This document shows, piece after piece, positions 23,421-35,779 of a DNA stretch of 64,000 nt. Origin of the DNA: Terebella lapidaria. Lineage: Eukaryota > Annelida > Polychaeta > Terebellida > Terebellidae. The notes under the pieces were generated by a model. That model made no database searches. It was not told the origin of the DNA and saw only the letters and a list, made by a program, of their open reading frames with translations. The stretch is from NCBI GenBank assembly GCA_949152475.1, contig OX424567.1, positions 22,779,402-22,843,401 of the forward strand, read 5' to 3'. Positions within the stretch are counted from its first letter, which is position 1. Each line of letters starts with the position of its first letter. Made by a program: the position numbers and the translations under genes.

Positions 23421-23899
23421 CCCATGGCCCAAGACTACCTAAAAAAACATCCTGGACTGGTAATAATAACAGTTTCACTGACCCAGGTGACCCGAAATTT
23501 TTTGTCTGACACTCTAAAATATCGTAACGGTTGTAAAATATGTCATTTGTCAATAATATTATAGTCATCCGTATCTTTGAGTCATGAGAGTGATACGCCT
23601 CAGCGTGAGGGCCGTGAGACAGCTGACTGTGAATAAATGATATGCACAAATTAGGTTGAGTATGTCAATTTATTTGCTTAATATATACTACAACTCCACT
23701 ACATATCGCCATGCATATATTTTAATTTTACTATTTTGTTGGGTGTGACTATTCATTGTTGGCCCAGTAAAAGTTGCTCTGGGCTGTTAATATCGGAATG
23801 TTTACAGGTCCAATGGTCCAGTAATTTTTTCCGGCTTTGTCATACCCTGACTAGCGACAGTCGTCCATACGCCCACAATGTGACATAATGACATGTACA
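23421..23899. other. Noncoding sequence, unit 1
   Basis: No gene recognised. An 83-bp stretch around 23750-23830 with paired GGCCCAGTAA/GGTCCAGTAA motifs may be another repeat end. Confidence 0.4.
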
Positions 23900-23907
23900 T
23901 TACATAG

Positions 23908-24375
23908 TAGTGGTTCCACGATTAGAGAAAACTGTAATCGATTAATCGTTGCCTTCTAACCGAATCGTAACCGATTAATCGTTACTGATGCCAGTTTTGT
24001 TTACAGCCAGATACTGACTGATCGAAGAAGTCTAAACTGACAGGTTGACCAGCTAACATTGATTAACACGGAAGATAAGTTTGAGGCATCGTGTTCTGCA
24101 CAAGTCAAGTCAAGAAACACTATATTAGTATACATTTTCAGCTTGATTTTGCTAGCCCCACGGCCTGAGAACAACGAATTGACAATCTGACATTCAGCAT
24201 GTTGTTTTCGGGACGTGGGGCTAGATTTTGCAACCTTACATGATATATAATGGTAATATAATGAATTATTATGCTGAATAAATTCCCATTCGAGTAATCG
24301 ATTACATATTTTTTAACCGATTAATAGCATTAAACCTAACCGCACACGGTAAATTGTCTACTCGTGGGACCACTA
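23908..24375. mobile_element. hAT-type MITE, unit 1
   Basis: 468 bp with terminal inverted repeats TAGTGGTTCCACGATTA and, as the complement at the right end, TAGTGGTCCCACGAGTA. The flanks TTACATAG and CTACATAG form an 8-bp target duplication with one mismatch. The interior repeats AATCGATTAATCG-like motifs and holds a perfect inverted pair CTAGCCCCACG/CGTGGGGCTAG about 80 bp apart, possibly a nested element. No transposase. Confidence 0.85.
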
Positions 24376-24383
24376 CTACATAG

Positions 24384-25229
24384 TAGGACAATGCCATCAA
24401 CACTATTTCATGTCATTATTATTATGAAAAACTTAACCATGTTCACCTTGATTTGCGACATTTACCGTGAATCAGCGTGATTTACTGATTACGCATTCAA
24501 CGAAGGTTCATACCCTAGCCCAGCCTCCGCGTCGATCAGGCTGACCCTAGCCTAGTCTATCACGGCCTGTAATACTTAATTAATAACTTAACATTTGCTC
24601 AATCAGTGGACTGGAACATTGAATGGAACGTGCAAGATTTTATCGCCTACCTAAACACACTGTCACACAGTCATGTCACTGACCAGCCTGAGCTCCACGT
24701 CGCTCTGGCTGGGCAGTGACACATGTGTGCATCACTGCATCATGTGCATGGGATCGAATAGTCATATCTACCCAGATCTACCCCGATTTCGGGTACCCGT
24801 CGATTCGACCTTGTCCTGGCTGTTAAGGAAATTCCCAACAACTTGAAAGCATATGGTTTGATTAATGTTTCACCTTCTCTTCTTGCGAATTTCACTGAAC
24901 TTTAGCTAGAATCTAGTAAATATTTTCCTGATGGCGGTCATGAGGGCGATGAAAACAGCCGGATGCAGATTTTATTACCGCCAAAATCGTGATTTTGAAG
25001 AGTGCTCCATCCAGCTAGGTCACTTAGCTCATGAATATTCAACACTACTTTACCGGATCCCCTTTTCCGCTTACCTCCAGCATCTTTGGTTCCAGTGAAA
25101 TGAACCGCCTGTCGAGGCTTCTCTCAAAACAATGACGTCACAGAAATTTACGTCATCAATGACGTTTCTGTCAGCCATGCACTGCCGAGTGGAAAAAAAA
25201 ACTTGCAGATTCTCGGTGTCTTTGATGTT
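24384..25229. other. Noncoding sequence with CRE-like cluster, unit 1
   Basis: No exon recognised. TGACGTCA at 25133-25140 is followed within 40 bp by TACGTCAT and TGACGTTT, a cluster of cAMP-response-element-like sites just before the Penelope-like fragment. Regulatory use is a guess. Confidence 0.4.
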
Positions 25230-26444
25230 ATAGGCGTGGAATCAATACACAGTATTAAGTATTCCGAGCAAACAAAACAGAGTCCGTTATCCAATCTCAT
25301 AGTCCGGGGACAGAAAGTCATATCAGGCATACGAAGTGGGAGAAAACAAAAATGACAGGGAAACACATGAATCCCCAAAAATGGCCATTAAGAGAGGTGT
25401 TCCGTAAAGAGTGAGCATTTCCTGCCCCACTAGTGGTACCCGTCATGAATTCCCCAAAATTAACATGAAAACAGATCTATTTGCATGGCAGACATGGATT
25501 TGGTGTATTTATCAACCAGATCATGATGACGTCCATAGAATTTCTCAAACGCAGCTATAAGTCTTGGTATAACATATCCTTGTCGCAACAGTTTAGGGAC
25601 TAGCTGGGCACTTCGATAGGCAAAGTCCTCATATTTGCAACTAGCTCTGGAATATCGTATAAGTTGAGAAACAAACACACCATATGCCGGTGACATAGGA
25701 ATCTTGCTGCGTAGAAAAGGGAAATTGACTATGGAAAAATTGAAATCATTACGTTTGTCATAGTCTTAACTATGATAGTAATAACAAACACTGTTTGCCG
25801 TTTAGCCCAGATGCTTTCTTGTGACATGGAACGAGTAAGATGGTTCACCAGCAATGTGATCTTTTGTTAAAGTAGTGTTATACACCCACAAGAAACCCCC
25901 ACAAACATGTATCTGACCGATACAACCACAACTAGTTAATAAATCAAATGACTTGTCTGAGTTGGGTTTTTATTGCGGCCCAGGAAAAACACAGAGATAA
26001 AAACTCCCGAAAGAAAAAATTGCTCTGAGAAACCTGTGTCCAAAGTACTAGCAATAAAAGCAACTAGACCGGAATCTTGGACCTGATTCCTTTTGGAAAG
26101 TTTAAGTTTACAATACGAAAGCTGGGCTAGAAGTGACCAATTTTCCTTCTCTAGAAAACCTCAATACATTGAGCAATACCCATAGAAACGCCCTTACACA
26201 CACTGACCAATCAGGCCCACCCGATCCACCCCAATGAATTGAAATAACCCCATACAACATACAATGAAATATACAAACACCACCGTGCAGACAAACGTTT
26301 CCCCCTATACGTTGTAACGTGGGAAACTTCATTAATCTAGTTGACAGGTTAGAATCATTATCTCCAACCTCAGGTCTAGATAGTTGGAAAAAATTGGCGG
26401 AGTTTGTAGTATCCTTAATTTCAAGTTCGTTAGGATATATGATA
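25230..26444 (-). mobile_element. Penelope-like fragment with nested insertion, unit 1
   Basis: Same 3' terminus as the other copies, followed by reverse transcriptase C-terminal codons on the minus strand (SQLIRYSRASCKYEDF, HHDLVDKY). The match breaks at 25762 and resumes at 26333 with no loss of Penelope-like sequence, so 25763-26332 (about 570 bp) is a later insertion of unknown class. The copy ends at 26444. The same arrangement is in unit 2, so it predates the duplication. Confidence 0.85.
25763..26332. mobile_element. Unclassified insertion inside Penelope-like fragment, unit 1
   Basis: About 570 bp interrupting the Penelope-like fragment between GTCATA and TAATCTAG. No inverted termini and no coding are recognised. 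A matching insertion is in unit 2. Confidence 0.6.
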
Positions 26445-27053
26445 GGGCCTGCACGATTAATGGGTTAACCGCCTACGACTAGCATTTTTTTTTAATAACC
26501 TCGAATAACCGGCTGTTAAATCTCCAAACGATTAACCGGTTAACCGTCAAACACCGGTTAGCTGTCTTTTATAACCTTGATCAGTGATCACCAACCCGTC
26601 TGCTCAGGCTCCTGACAGTCTACCGACAGCCGTACCCGTCCACAATCTTGAATATTCTCATTACCGTATTATATAGTACACAGTACACAATTTTTGCAGC
26701 GGAGAAAAAGCATAATTTGCCGGGTGGGGGAGGGGGTGAGAACACCACCAATAAGTTTAGATTACCTCACTCCGTTTTCAACTCATCAGAATATTAAACA
26801 GAAAGTTTGAAACCAACACCATAATATAATTAATGAAAATAGATGTGCGTGATACCACTTAAAATTCTGATGTCTAATGTTTAATTGAACCTTGAAACTC
26901 ACAGTATTACGGTACCGGAAGTATTTCCACGAAAAGGGGAATACCCAGGCTAATCAAAACTCAGAAGACAAAACAAAATCATACTTTCCTAAATCATAAG
27001 TTTGTTACAGTTAATCGGTTACGGTTGGGTTAATAGCCCACGGTTATTTTTTA
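26445..27053. mobile_element. Possible hAT-like MITE between inverted Penelope-like pieces, unit 1
   Basis: About 610 bp starting GGGCCTGCACGATTAATGGG, rich in GGTTAACCG and CGGTTA motifs near both ends. Such GATTAA/TTAACC subterminal repeats resemble hAT MITEs. Clean terminal repeats and a target duplication are not seen. Confidence 0.45.
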
Positions 27054-27847
27054 TGCTCATATGAAACAGATTTTATCCAACATTTACAACGAGGAGGTTC
27101 TAAGAAACTAACATGTAATTTTGATTTCACTTTCCGTTACATAGATGATGTATTGTTGCTAAATAATCCCTAGTTTGGTGATTATTTGGATGTCATATAT
27201 CCTAAGGAACTTGAAATTAAGGATACTACAGACTCCGCTAATTTTTCCAACTATTTAGACCTGAGGGTGGAGATTGATAATAATTCTAACCTGTCAACTA
27301 GATTATATGACAAACGTGATGATTTCAATTTTTCAATAGTCAATTTCCCTTTTCTAAGCAGCAACATTCCTATGTCACCGGCATATGGTGTGTTTGTTTC
27401 TCAACTTATACGCTATGCCAGAACTAGTTGCAAATATGAGGACTTTGTCTATCGAAGTGCCCAGCTAGTCTCTAAACTGCTGCGACAAGGATATGTTTTA
27501 CCAAGACTTATAGCTGCGTTAAAGAAATTCTATGGACGTCATCATGATCTGGTTGATAAATACAGCAAATCCATGTCTGCCATGTAAACTAGATGTATTT
27601 TCATGTTAATTTTGGGGAATTCATGACGGGTGCCATTAGTGGGGCAGGAAATGCTCACTCTTCCCGGAAAACCTGATCTCACCTCCTAATGGCCATTTTT
27701 GGGGGCTCATGAGTTTCCCTGTCATTTTTTATTTCTCTCACTTCGTATGCCTGATATGACTTTCTGTCCCCGGACTATGAGATTGGATAACGGACCCTGT
27801 TTTGTTAGCTCGGAATACTTAATACTGGGTATTGATTCCACGTCTAT
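27054..27847 (+). mobile_element. Penelope-like fragment, opposite orientation, unit 1
   Basis: Plus-strand copy encoding the last part of the reverse transcriptase (FRYIDDVL-type region, then KELEIKDTTDSANFSNYLDL, NFSIVNFPFLSSNIPMS, HHDLVDKYSKSMSAM) and the 3' UTR to GGAATCAATAC read in reverse at 27847. One in-frame stop precedes the long open part. With 25230-26444 it forms an inverted pair with 3' ends pointing outwards. Also present in unit 2. Confidence 0.85.
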
Positions 27848-28860
27848 AGGTTACTGGGCTGCATCGCGTGATGATTCATTGTGACGTTTCAGTGTACATT
27901 GTTATTTCACGTCCAAACGCATTTTAGACCAGTACCTTTGAATTATGAAGCAAAAGTGTTGAACCAAACGTAAAAAAGTTGATGATGTTTCCGGCATAGG
28001 TTATCACACTGCACGGAATCACTGTGATAAAGGGTGATATCAGAGCTATTAGTGTGTGTAGTAATCTTCGATCCATACTTCACACCGAGTGGTAACATCA
28101 AAATTACAGAATCAGAAACATAACGGAATATGATAATAAAATCATAACGCACACACACGAGACCCGAGACTGTTCTCAAATCAAGGCTGTGAACCGCGTA
28201 ATACGTGTTGCCTATTTGTCTAGGAATTGTGGTAAATATATCGGAAAATATGTTTGCAATATGAATCGGAAATGTCAATTGTGTTATGCCTGTCTTAAGC
28301 ATTTTAGTATCCGCCCAAAGGGCATCGCCGTATTTTACTCAATTAAGAGAAGGAATGTTAGAAAAATATATATGATTGTTCACAAGGGGTGCATCATGCC
28401 AATTATCCGGGCTTTGCCCGTATATACTACATCTATATTCATACTAAAGTCCTTTCTTAATTAAAAGACACCAACGTTTGGTGTAATATCTCCAGTTGTA
28501 TGCGCTTTAATTTTACCAGACCAAAAACAAAGTGAAAACAAGCCTTTGACCAAATATGGTATAATGATATTTTGCTTATGAAGAGGAATGGGTCATTGTA
28601 ATATAAAAATATTTGATTCTGAATGGAGATTTAACATGGGCTTTATGGCGACCAATTCTGCTTCCCTGTTGGTTGGGTTTTTGAAATGGAACAGCCTGAT
28701 TATACAGAATGCTTGAGGGACCGTCTCACCAATAGTACAATACAACAAACGACAGGTGCTTATTGCTATCATATAGTTTTCCTTTTGCGTGATTCTCACA
28801 TGAGGTATAATATATGCACATATACCATTTCTCGTTATAACAATCCTGATATAAATACTA
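27848..28860. other. Noncoding sequence at the right end of unit 1
   Basis: Short open frames of about 90-120 codons exist on both strands around 27943-28464, but none shows a recognised domain or splice pattern. Identical frames in unit 2 only reflect the recent duplication. Confidence 0.45.
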
Positions 28861-28866
28861 GTACCA

Positions 28867-31484
28867 ATAGACGTGGAATCAATACCCAGTATCAAGTATT
28901 CCGAGCAAACAAAACAGGGTCCGTTATCCAATCTCATAGTCCGGGGACAGAAAGTCATATCAGGCATACGAAGTGAGAGAAAACAAAAATGACAGGGAAA
29001 CTCATGAACCCCCGTAAATGGCCATCAGGAGGTGAAATCAGGTGTTCCGGAAAGAGTGAGCATTTCCTGCCCCACTAGTGGCACCCGTCATGAATTCCCC
29101 AAAATTAACATGAAAATAGATCTAGTTGCATGGCAGACATGGATTTGCTGTATTTATCAACCAGATCATGATGACGTCCATAGAATTTCTTAAACGCAGC
29201 GATAAGTCTTGGTAAAACATATCCTTGTCGTAGCAGTTTAGAGACTAGCTGGGCACTTCGATAGACAAAGTCCTCATATTTGCAACTAGCTCTGGAATAG
29301 CGTATAAGTTGAGAAACAAACACACCATATGCCGGTGACATAGGAATGTTGCTGCTTAGAAAAGGGAAATTGACTATGGAAAAATTGAAATCATCACGTT
29401 TGTCATATAATCTAGTTGACAGGTTAGAATCATTATCAATCTCCAACCTCAGGTCTAGATAGTTGGAAAAAGTAGCGGATTCTGTAGTATCCTTAATTTC
29501 AAGTTCCTTAGGATATATGATATCCAAATAATCACCAAACTTGGGATTATTTAGCGACAATACATCATCTATGTATCGGAAAGTGAAATTAAAATTACAT
29601 GTTAGTTTCTTAGAACCTCCTCTTTGTAAATGTTGGATAAAATCTGATTCATATGAGTATAAAAACAGGTCTGCCAATAATGGTGCACAGTTTGTACCCA
29701 TGGGAATACCAATAGTTTGTTGAAATATTCGACCACCAAGTTCCACAAAAATATTATCAATCAGAAAATTAACCATATTTACCACATCTATTTCAGTATA
29801 TTTGTATGGGGCATCAGAGTCGCCTTTAACAAAATAAGCGGTATTATATTTAACTACAATATAGTGGTACCGACGTTGTCCCTTTTTAGAGAAAAATGAA
29901 TTATTGATTAGTTTTTTAAGCTGAGATTTCAGTTCAGAATGAGGTATAGTTGTGTACAAAGTGGAGAAATCAAATGTTTTGATAGACGTTACTTTTGAAA
30001 GTGTGTGCGCATGTAGATATTCCAATAAAGATTTGGAATTTTTTAATATCCACATTTGGTTTATACCACTTCTAGAATAGATGGTTTCAGAGTACTTTTG
30101 GAGACCCTGTTTAATTTTAGACAATATAGTAGTTAATATTTTAGAAAGGGCTTTGGTAGAACATGATGCTGAACCTGAAATATATCTTTGTTTGTGTGGA
30201 TTTTTGTGCAACTTTGGGATCCAATATAAGTTCGGTAGATTAGAATCTTTACATGAGGTAGTAATACCAAACGAATGCAATACAGACAAATGATTTGATA
30301 AGATATCCTGTTTGGGCACGGTAACTGCTTGGTATGTACTATTGGGATTAGTATTGTTGGCAATACCCAGTTCGTCAAACAGGCACTGTATATAGTATGC
30401 TTTACAAACAAAAACAACATTATTAGAAGCTTTATCTGCAGGGACAATGACGAACCTTTCTTGAAGTTTCAACAAACTATTAGTAACCACGGGATCATTG
30501 AAGACAGAGCTATATTTAGTACTAACTGACTTTGACAAAACATTGATGCGTTTGTTTACCAATGACCTAATCTGTTTGACCCATTCTGACAGAGAATCAG
30601 TTTCTGCCTTTTCTCGCTTTGTCCATTTTCTGGCATGCTCCTCAACTGCATCCATGATTAACTTAAAATTGTATCTCCATGAAAACGACGTGGGCTCTCT
30701 ATATTTGGGACCTTTGGACAAAATGTCTTTCAATGATTCATTCTCCACTATATTGAGGTCGCCTGAAATAACATGCCCAACTGGATCGTGTATGAACGGA
30801 GAGTTAATGCAAGTGCAGGAGGGTGGGTTATGTAAGAGATCATCAATATCCAAATCATTCAATGTTTGTTTGTAGTTGAAAATCTTGGAAGCAACAGATT
30901 TCGTATATGAGTAGGATACAGATGGAGCAGCCATGTCAGTGAAGTATGATGGTACCTGGGACTGAACAGACTTATGATGTAATATATTACCGATGTTAAT
31001 TGCATCAATACCTTTATTGGCAAATTTTATCTTCAGAAAAGACCGTTTGGGTGGTATGTATTCGGAATTCTGTGTTGGCTTATAAAGCCGATGATAAACA
31101 ATATCCATGATAATGGAATACAGACGAAATTCATAGCTATTGGCATTTCTGATATAGTGGGTAGGACATTGGTCCTCTAGTTCTTTAAGTTTAACATGAG
31201 GTATGGCAAATAATTTAGTGCGAACATAGTGCAGTCCAAGTGGTTGTTTCAATATTTCGAGTAGACCATCAAAGGAAATATTATGAATAGATGGTCGATT
31301 ATAATGTCGTTGTCCATGGCTTCGTTTCCTACGTTTAAATGATGTAAATAAATTCATTACATTGACTGAACTGCATCCTGGGCTTGTCAGGTTTCCCACT
31401 GAACTGATATTATCGTTACAGCCATAAGGTGTAGCTGTGCCTAGTTCACGTATCCAATGTTCTTCTCGTTTCCTGCGGGTGGGT
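28867..31484 (-). mobile_element. Penelope-like retroelement, 5'-truncated, recent
   Basis: 2618 bp between direct repeats GTACCA at 28861-28866 and 31485-31490 (a seventh base A is shared). The unit 2/unit 3 junction near 47700 is the uninterrupted site ACTAGTACCAACATG, so both ends are defined by comparison. The 3' UTR is 238 bp; the rest is one open frame entering from the truncated 5' end. Penelope-like elements commonly insert with variable 5' truncation and short variable target duplications. Confidence 0.92.
29105..31484 (-). CDS. Penelope-like reverse transcriptase, N-terminally truncated
   Basis: About 793 element-derived codons, uninterrupted to the stop. The open frame continues upstream into flanking DNA, so the apparent start beyond 31484 is not the element's own. 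Starting residues EEHWIRELGTATPYGCND resemble the C-terminal end of an N-terminal GIY-YIG-like segment known in some Penelope-like elements; most of that segment is lost. The reverse transcriptase follows: NLYWIPKLHKNPHKQRYI, TFDFSTLYTTIPHSEL, IGIPMGTNCAPLLADLFLY, catalytic FRYIDDVLSLNN near 29570, and a thumb region ending HHDLVDKYSKSMSAM. The RT core looks complete, but the element lacks its 5' part. Confidence 0.88.
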
Positions 31485-32117
31485 GTACCAACATGTACCA
31501 AGCTCAAGCAACAGACAAGCAGATGTCGATTGACGTCACGGGGAATCCATAAGCCCCTGTTTGGGAATGAAATGAATTGACACAGATTTGTAAGTTTGAA
31601 CAAACCTCGGCCATACGCCATAAGTTTGTGCAGTTATCAAAATGATCATGATGACATTGATATAGCTTTTTAAAGATAATATGGTGAAAAATAGTCCAAA
31701 GTATTTGTCGTATAATTCTTTTTTCATTTGTACTGCATGTGTAAAGATTTTGGAGGATTTTGAATGCATTTTGAACAGTTCGAATATACGAAAATAAAAT
31801 ATTAATACTTTTAAGTGTTTTTTGTTTGATCTGAACATGGGTTGGATATGACGCACTGATGATGCTTCAGGCAAGATTTATTTTTGAAGATACATTTATT
31901 TTCGTGATTGACTTCCCCAATATTCCGCTGATGCTTCAAGTTCAGGCTGCGGATTAAATAATATACATAGATGTGGGGGATCAATCTCAGAGCGCGACAA
32001 TAGTTATCACCAAACTCCACTGATATATTTCAAACTAAAATGTATTTGCACAAGAATTTTTAATGAAAATACATTTATTAATTGGGTTCAATTTTGTTTG
32101 ATGGCGTGCTGATTACC

Positions 32118-33126
32118 TCATGCTAAGGCATGGAAACACCAGGCAACTTTGCGGATGCTGTTGTCGAAGCAGCAGCCCAGACATTCGCACTCCTGTCTTG
32201 TGATGCCTCTCCAGCCACAATTGAGACGGTCAGCGGGGGCAGTGAATTCTGGACAAACTGTAATAAATCACAGAACTAGTCATACAACCAGTCAATCGCA
32301 ATTGAAAAAAAAGTTTGTGTAGGTTTGTTTACTAATTCACGCACCTGCTTTCCGTTTCAGATCTTCATTCCCTGGAAACAAAATGAGACTATGTATTTTG
32401 TATCAGTCGACACCGTAGATACATATCGATTGTCCCCTAAATTTTTTCTCAGACTCCGTCTTGTTGAATCTTGAGTCCACAACTAAATATATATGGACTC
32501 ACAATAACGAGTTACGGTATGCTGGGATTCAAGGAAGTACATCAGCCATTATTTGAGTTCTTGGTCTAGATTCTGTAACTTTAAAATCTAAGACCAAGAT
32601 AGTATTTCCTACATCACATATATAAGGTCCTCAACAGACGTCATGGGAATATCCTCTATCAATAAATCTGGACCTGCTTCATAGCAGTGGTACGTCTTCC
32701 TCCGCTCCTCCCAGCAACAGAGATCGCCCTTATCGGTGCACTGTTGCTGATCTTTCGGTATGAATTCATCTGGAAATCCTTCGAAACACTGTCTTCTAAC
32801 ATCGGGATGTACAACGCATCTACACTCTGTATAGGAAATAGTTTTGTCACTGCACAAATAGGCTGTTTTCTGAACATCACACCCAATCTGCCTATTTTGT
32901 AGGACCTATTTTATACAGCATAAACTTGACATGAGGTGTAGAAGCAATAGTTTTGTACGCTAACACACCCCTAAATTGCATCACCAGCAGTTCATACCTT
33001 TGGCGCAGTACCTGTCGCTCTCGTCCTCGTTGTTGCTGCAGCCGCCATTGCCGTCACACATCCAGCTAATGGGCACACACTGTCCGTCATCACACTTGAG
33101 TTGGCCTGCGTTACACGGCGGCTCAC
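32118..33126 (-). CDS. LDLa plus double P-type trefoil protein, 3' exons, copy 2
   Basis: Exons 32998-33126 (LDLa, phase 1-1), 32674-32862 (first trefoil-like module, phase 1-1) and 32118-32257 (second trefoil with stop). The first two are almost identical to copy 1 (YCYE becomes HCYE). The last differs: the segment after its first cysteine is PEFTAPADRLNCGW in place of HSTPGANRLNCGW and is one codon longer, with GI(T)RQ, CCFDNSIRKVAW and the same ending WCFHALA. All cysteines and intron phases are kept, so the copy looks functional. The intron is about 1 kb shorter than in copy 1. A secreted product is inferred; the start is not found. Confidence 0.86.
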
Positions 33127-34740
33127 CTTAGAGGAAATAGCGCGGTAGAGTGGTGTCAAATTACATATGAAATGATCTTGCATTGATTTGAGGATAATGA
33201 GACTCTTTAGTAAGACCACACTAACCTATCTGACAATGACAGATGGTCCAAAGCACCGAGGCGAGGCTGATAAATACCACATGTTTGACCGCTGCAATGA
33301 ACGTACATGCAAAGTAACTGTATTTTCAGTGATCAGTCTGATTACATATGCATCGTCCAGTAATTGGGCCGTTTGCATTTGTGTGTGCGTTTGATGCCAA
33401 AACGTTCCGGTTAACCCCAAAAGTTGGAATGTTAATAAACATAATATTCACACACACACACACACACACAAAACACTGTAACTGATATAAACACGTTTCT
33501 TAAATGCAATAATAATTTGCTTATTTTTTACAACTGCTTTCTGAAGATACCACATTGATTGGAGCAATCACTGAATATGCTAATTACAACTACACAAATA
33601 TCATAAGCAAGGGAATCGCTAATTTTGATTGCGCATACGTTGATAAAATTGTAGATACTTGATCCATCGAACAAAACACAAGCGAACAACTTTTCTAATA
33701 TCTCAATCAAACATCTATATCAAAACGCACACTGTTGTCTTCATGGTCGGAGAGTGTGCAATCTATAGTCAGTTAATAACACACTTCAAAACTCTTGAGA
33801 AAGTATATTAAATGACGTACCTGTGATCATCTTGTCATCAATTCTTTCTTTCCGTGATAAATGAAGTTTGAATGTGTGATGGAAAAGTTTGAAATTAGAT
33901 GTCACCAGAAACCAATTTGAGAAATGAACGAAATTGGACGTCCTTTAAAGCATCAGTCGACGTGGGAACACTATCAGAGGGCGTTCTCAATAACATGTCG
34001 AGTAGTTTAGGAATTCGGCCGATGACTCCTCGCACCAGATTCCATCCATCAAGTATGCACGATGGAAAACAATATTTCACGGAAAACATATATCGTGCAT
34101 TTTTGTTGTATTCGTGGCTGCACTACACATGCACACGGCACCAGGTGGTGTTTTCATTGTAATTGTTGTCACATCATGGTAGGTGTAATGGACATTAAAG
34201 CTTAATTAAACGTTGTTATTTCAGGTAATCGACATGGGGTATCAATCAAACAGGCTATTAATTTACCCCCCCCCCCTTATTCAGAAAAAAACGAATCTGT
34301 CAGTTTGAAATACAAATGAATGTCAAGGGCTTGTATTCCTAGTAAGCGCTTCATTCTGCATTTCCGAAGGTAAATTCACATGATATGTGAACAATTATTT
34401 CCCTGAAAGTAAAATATAAAAATATCACTGACGACGTGAGTTATTACATGTGCTATTATGCATGGCTACTGTCTCATGAAATATATGCAAAACGTGTCAT
34501 CTTCGAGTACATTGTGTCCAGCATTATCGTCGTTCCAATATTTGACACATTTCGGTGATTTAACATTTCATAGAATTCTGTGCTCAACCACGTGTTTCCA
34601 TTAATTATATTTCAACATAACTTTCATTCAGAACATGTTTGTGGCCTAATCTGGCTTGGAAATAGGTATGCGTGTCATACGGACATTGCATACCGAGTAA
34701 TTCACCAGCACACCGTATGGTTATGCATGTGACCACTTAC
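33127..34740. other. Upstream region of trefoil gene copy 2
   Basis: Counterpart of 14303-15908, with a longer CA tract at about 33450-33470 and the same donor-like site near 33813. No exon start is resolved. Confidence 0.4.
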
Positions 34741-34874
34741 ACGTAGTCGATGCGAAGAGGAAGTTGGAAACCTCGCCCAAAGTTTACCATGTATTCACAG
34801 ATTGTTTCACCAGCACATAGTTTATGGTCGAAACCACTACCGTCAAATGTGCTCTCTTTAGAGAACTTGATATA
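34741..34874 (-). CDS. Candidate exon of unknown function, copy 2
   Basis: Identical counterpart of 15909-16042, with the same AG and GTAAGT boundaries. The identity reflects recent duplication and is not independent support. Confidence 0.28.
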
Positions 34875-35779
34875 CTAGTAGATATGACCGTGAGCGCTAA
34901 AGATCATACCAGGTCTATTTACCAGATTACCAGTCCTTTCCGTGGCTATACAAATGTAAGTATAAGCGATACCATCAAGAAACATGTCCCTATCGTCAAG
35001 AATTTCCCACACAACCTCAAAAATTTAGAACCGATAATGTCAATTATTTATTCACCGCTGTGCAGCGAACAATGGGTGCTACATTTAATATATGGTTTCC
35101 AATAGCAAAAAAAAAATCATATCTGGAAGTGTAGGGTGTGCGGTAGGTCATGTGGATGTTATTTTAGTTTTTAGGTTACTGGACCGTTGGTGCGATAACA
35201 TATTTTTAAAGGTGAAACCCTCTCATGACCCTCCAACCAGAAAAAAGTGAACAATCATCTACTTACTGTATTTAACAACAATATGATGGTCCCACACAAA
35301 ACTTTTACTGTATGGAAAACACTTTCCATAGTGACAATTTAGATTTCAGATAGTCCTGTATCGCGAATACAATTGCCCATATCTCGCCAGCAATCACATT
35401 GTCAGGCGCTTAAACGTGCACAAATCCTTTCTAAATATCAAACTCCAACAACAGGCAAGTATATAATTACGTCACGCGGAAATCCAAAATCCCTCTTGTA
35501 GGGGATAAATTGAGTTTTTTTCGAAATGCGTGAGCAGTCATTGTACCATATACAGACAAAGGCAAATTTAAAGAATTTATAAATGCAAACCAATTTCTGA
35601 GCATATGTCTAATTTTGCAGCACTTTTCAAGCAGATTATGATGGCGCTGGTAAGTTGTTTTTGGGTTTACCAGATTGGATGTTACCTGTCAAAGTACTGA
35701 TCGTATTCGCATTATCAATAGGTATATGTACAGTTGTGAAAGGTGAATCACCTTTACCCCGTCCTTAGCCATCTTTGCC
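34875..35779. other. Noncoding sequence, unit 2
   Basis: Counterpart of 16043-16947; nothing recognised. Confidence 0.45.

Larger units (their letters stand above)
10613..28866. repeat. Segmental duplication unit 1
   Basis: First copy of a tandemly repeated locus. It starts at CAATCCTGACCTAAATACTAG, matching 47687 onward, and ends at the junction with the Penelope-like element. It holds the LDLa-trefoil exons, a 147-bp satellite, a ubiquitin protease fragment, a hAT MITE and two inverted Penelope-like fragments. From about 13868 to the right end it is nearly identical to unit 2 (by eye about 99 percent). From 10613 to 13868 it is clearly more diverged and carries three extra segments (10813-11775, 12471-13300 and about 13430-13620). 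Confidence 0.93.

Noticed and set aside
23323-23649. Minus-strand 108-codon frame, also at 42153-42479
   Set aside because: Overlaps the AGGTCA-type repeat; identity between copies reflects recent duplication, not constraint.
28867-31484. LTR retrotransposon or retrovirus-like element
   Set aside because: No long terminal repeats, protease, integrase or capsid. Motifs FRYIDDVL, IPMGTNCAP and the 5' truncation fit a Penelope-like element.
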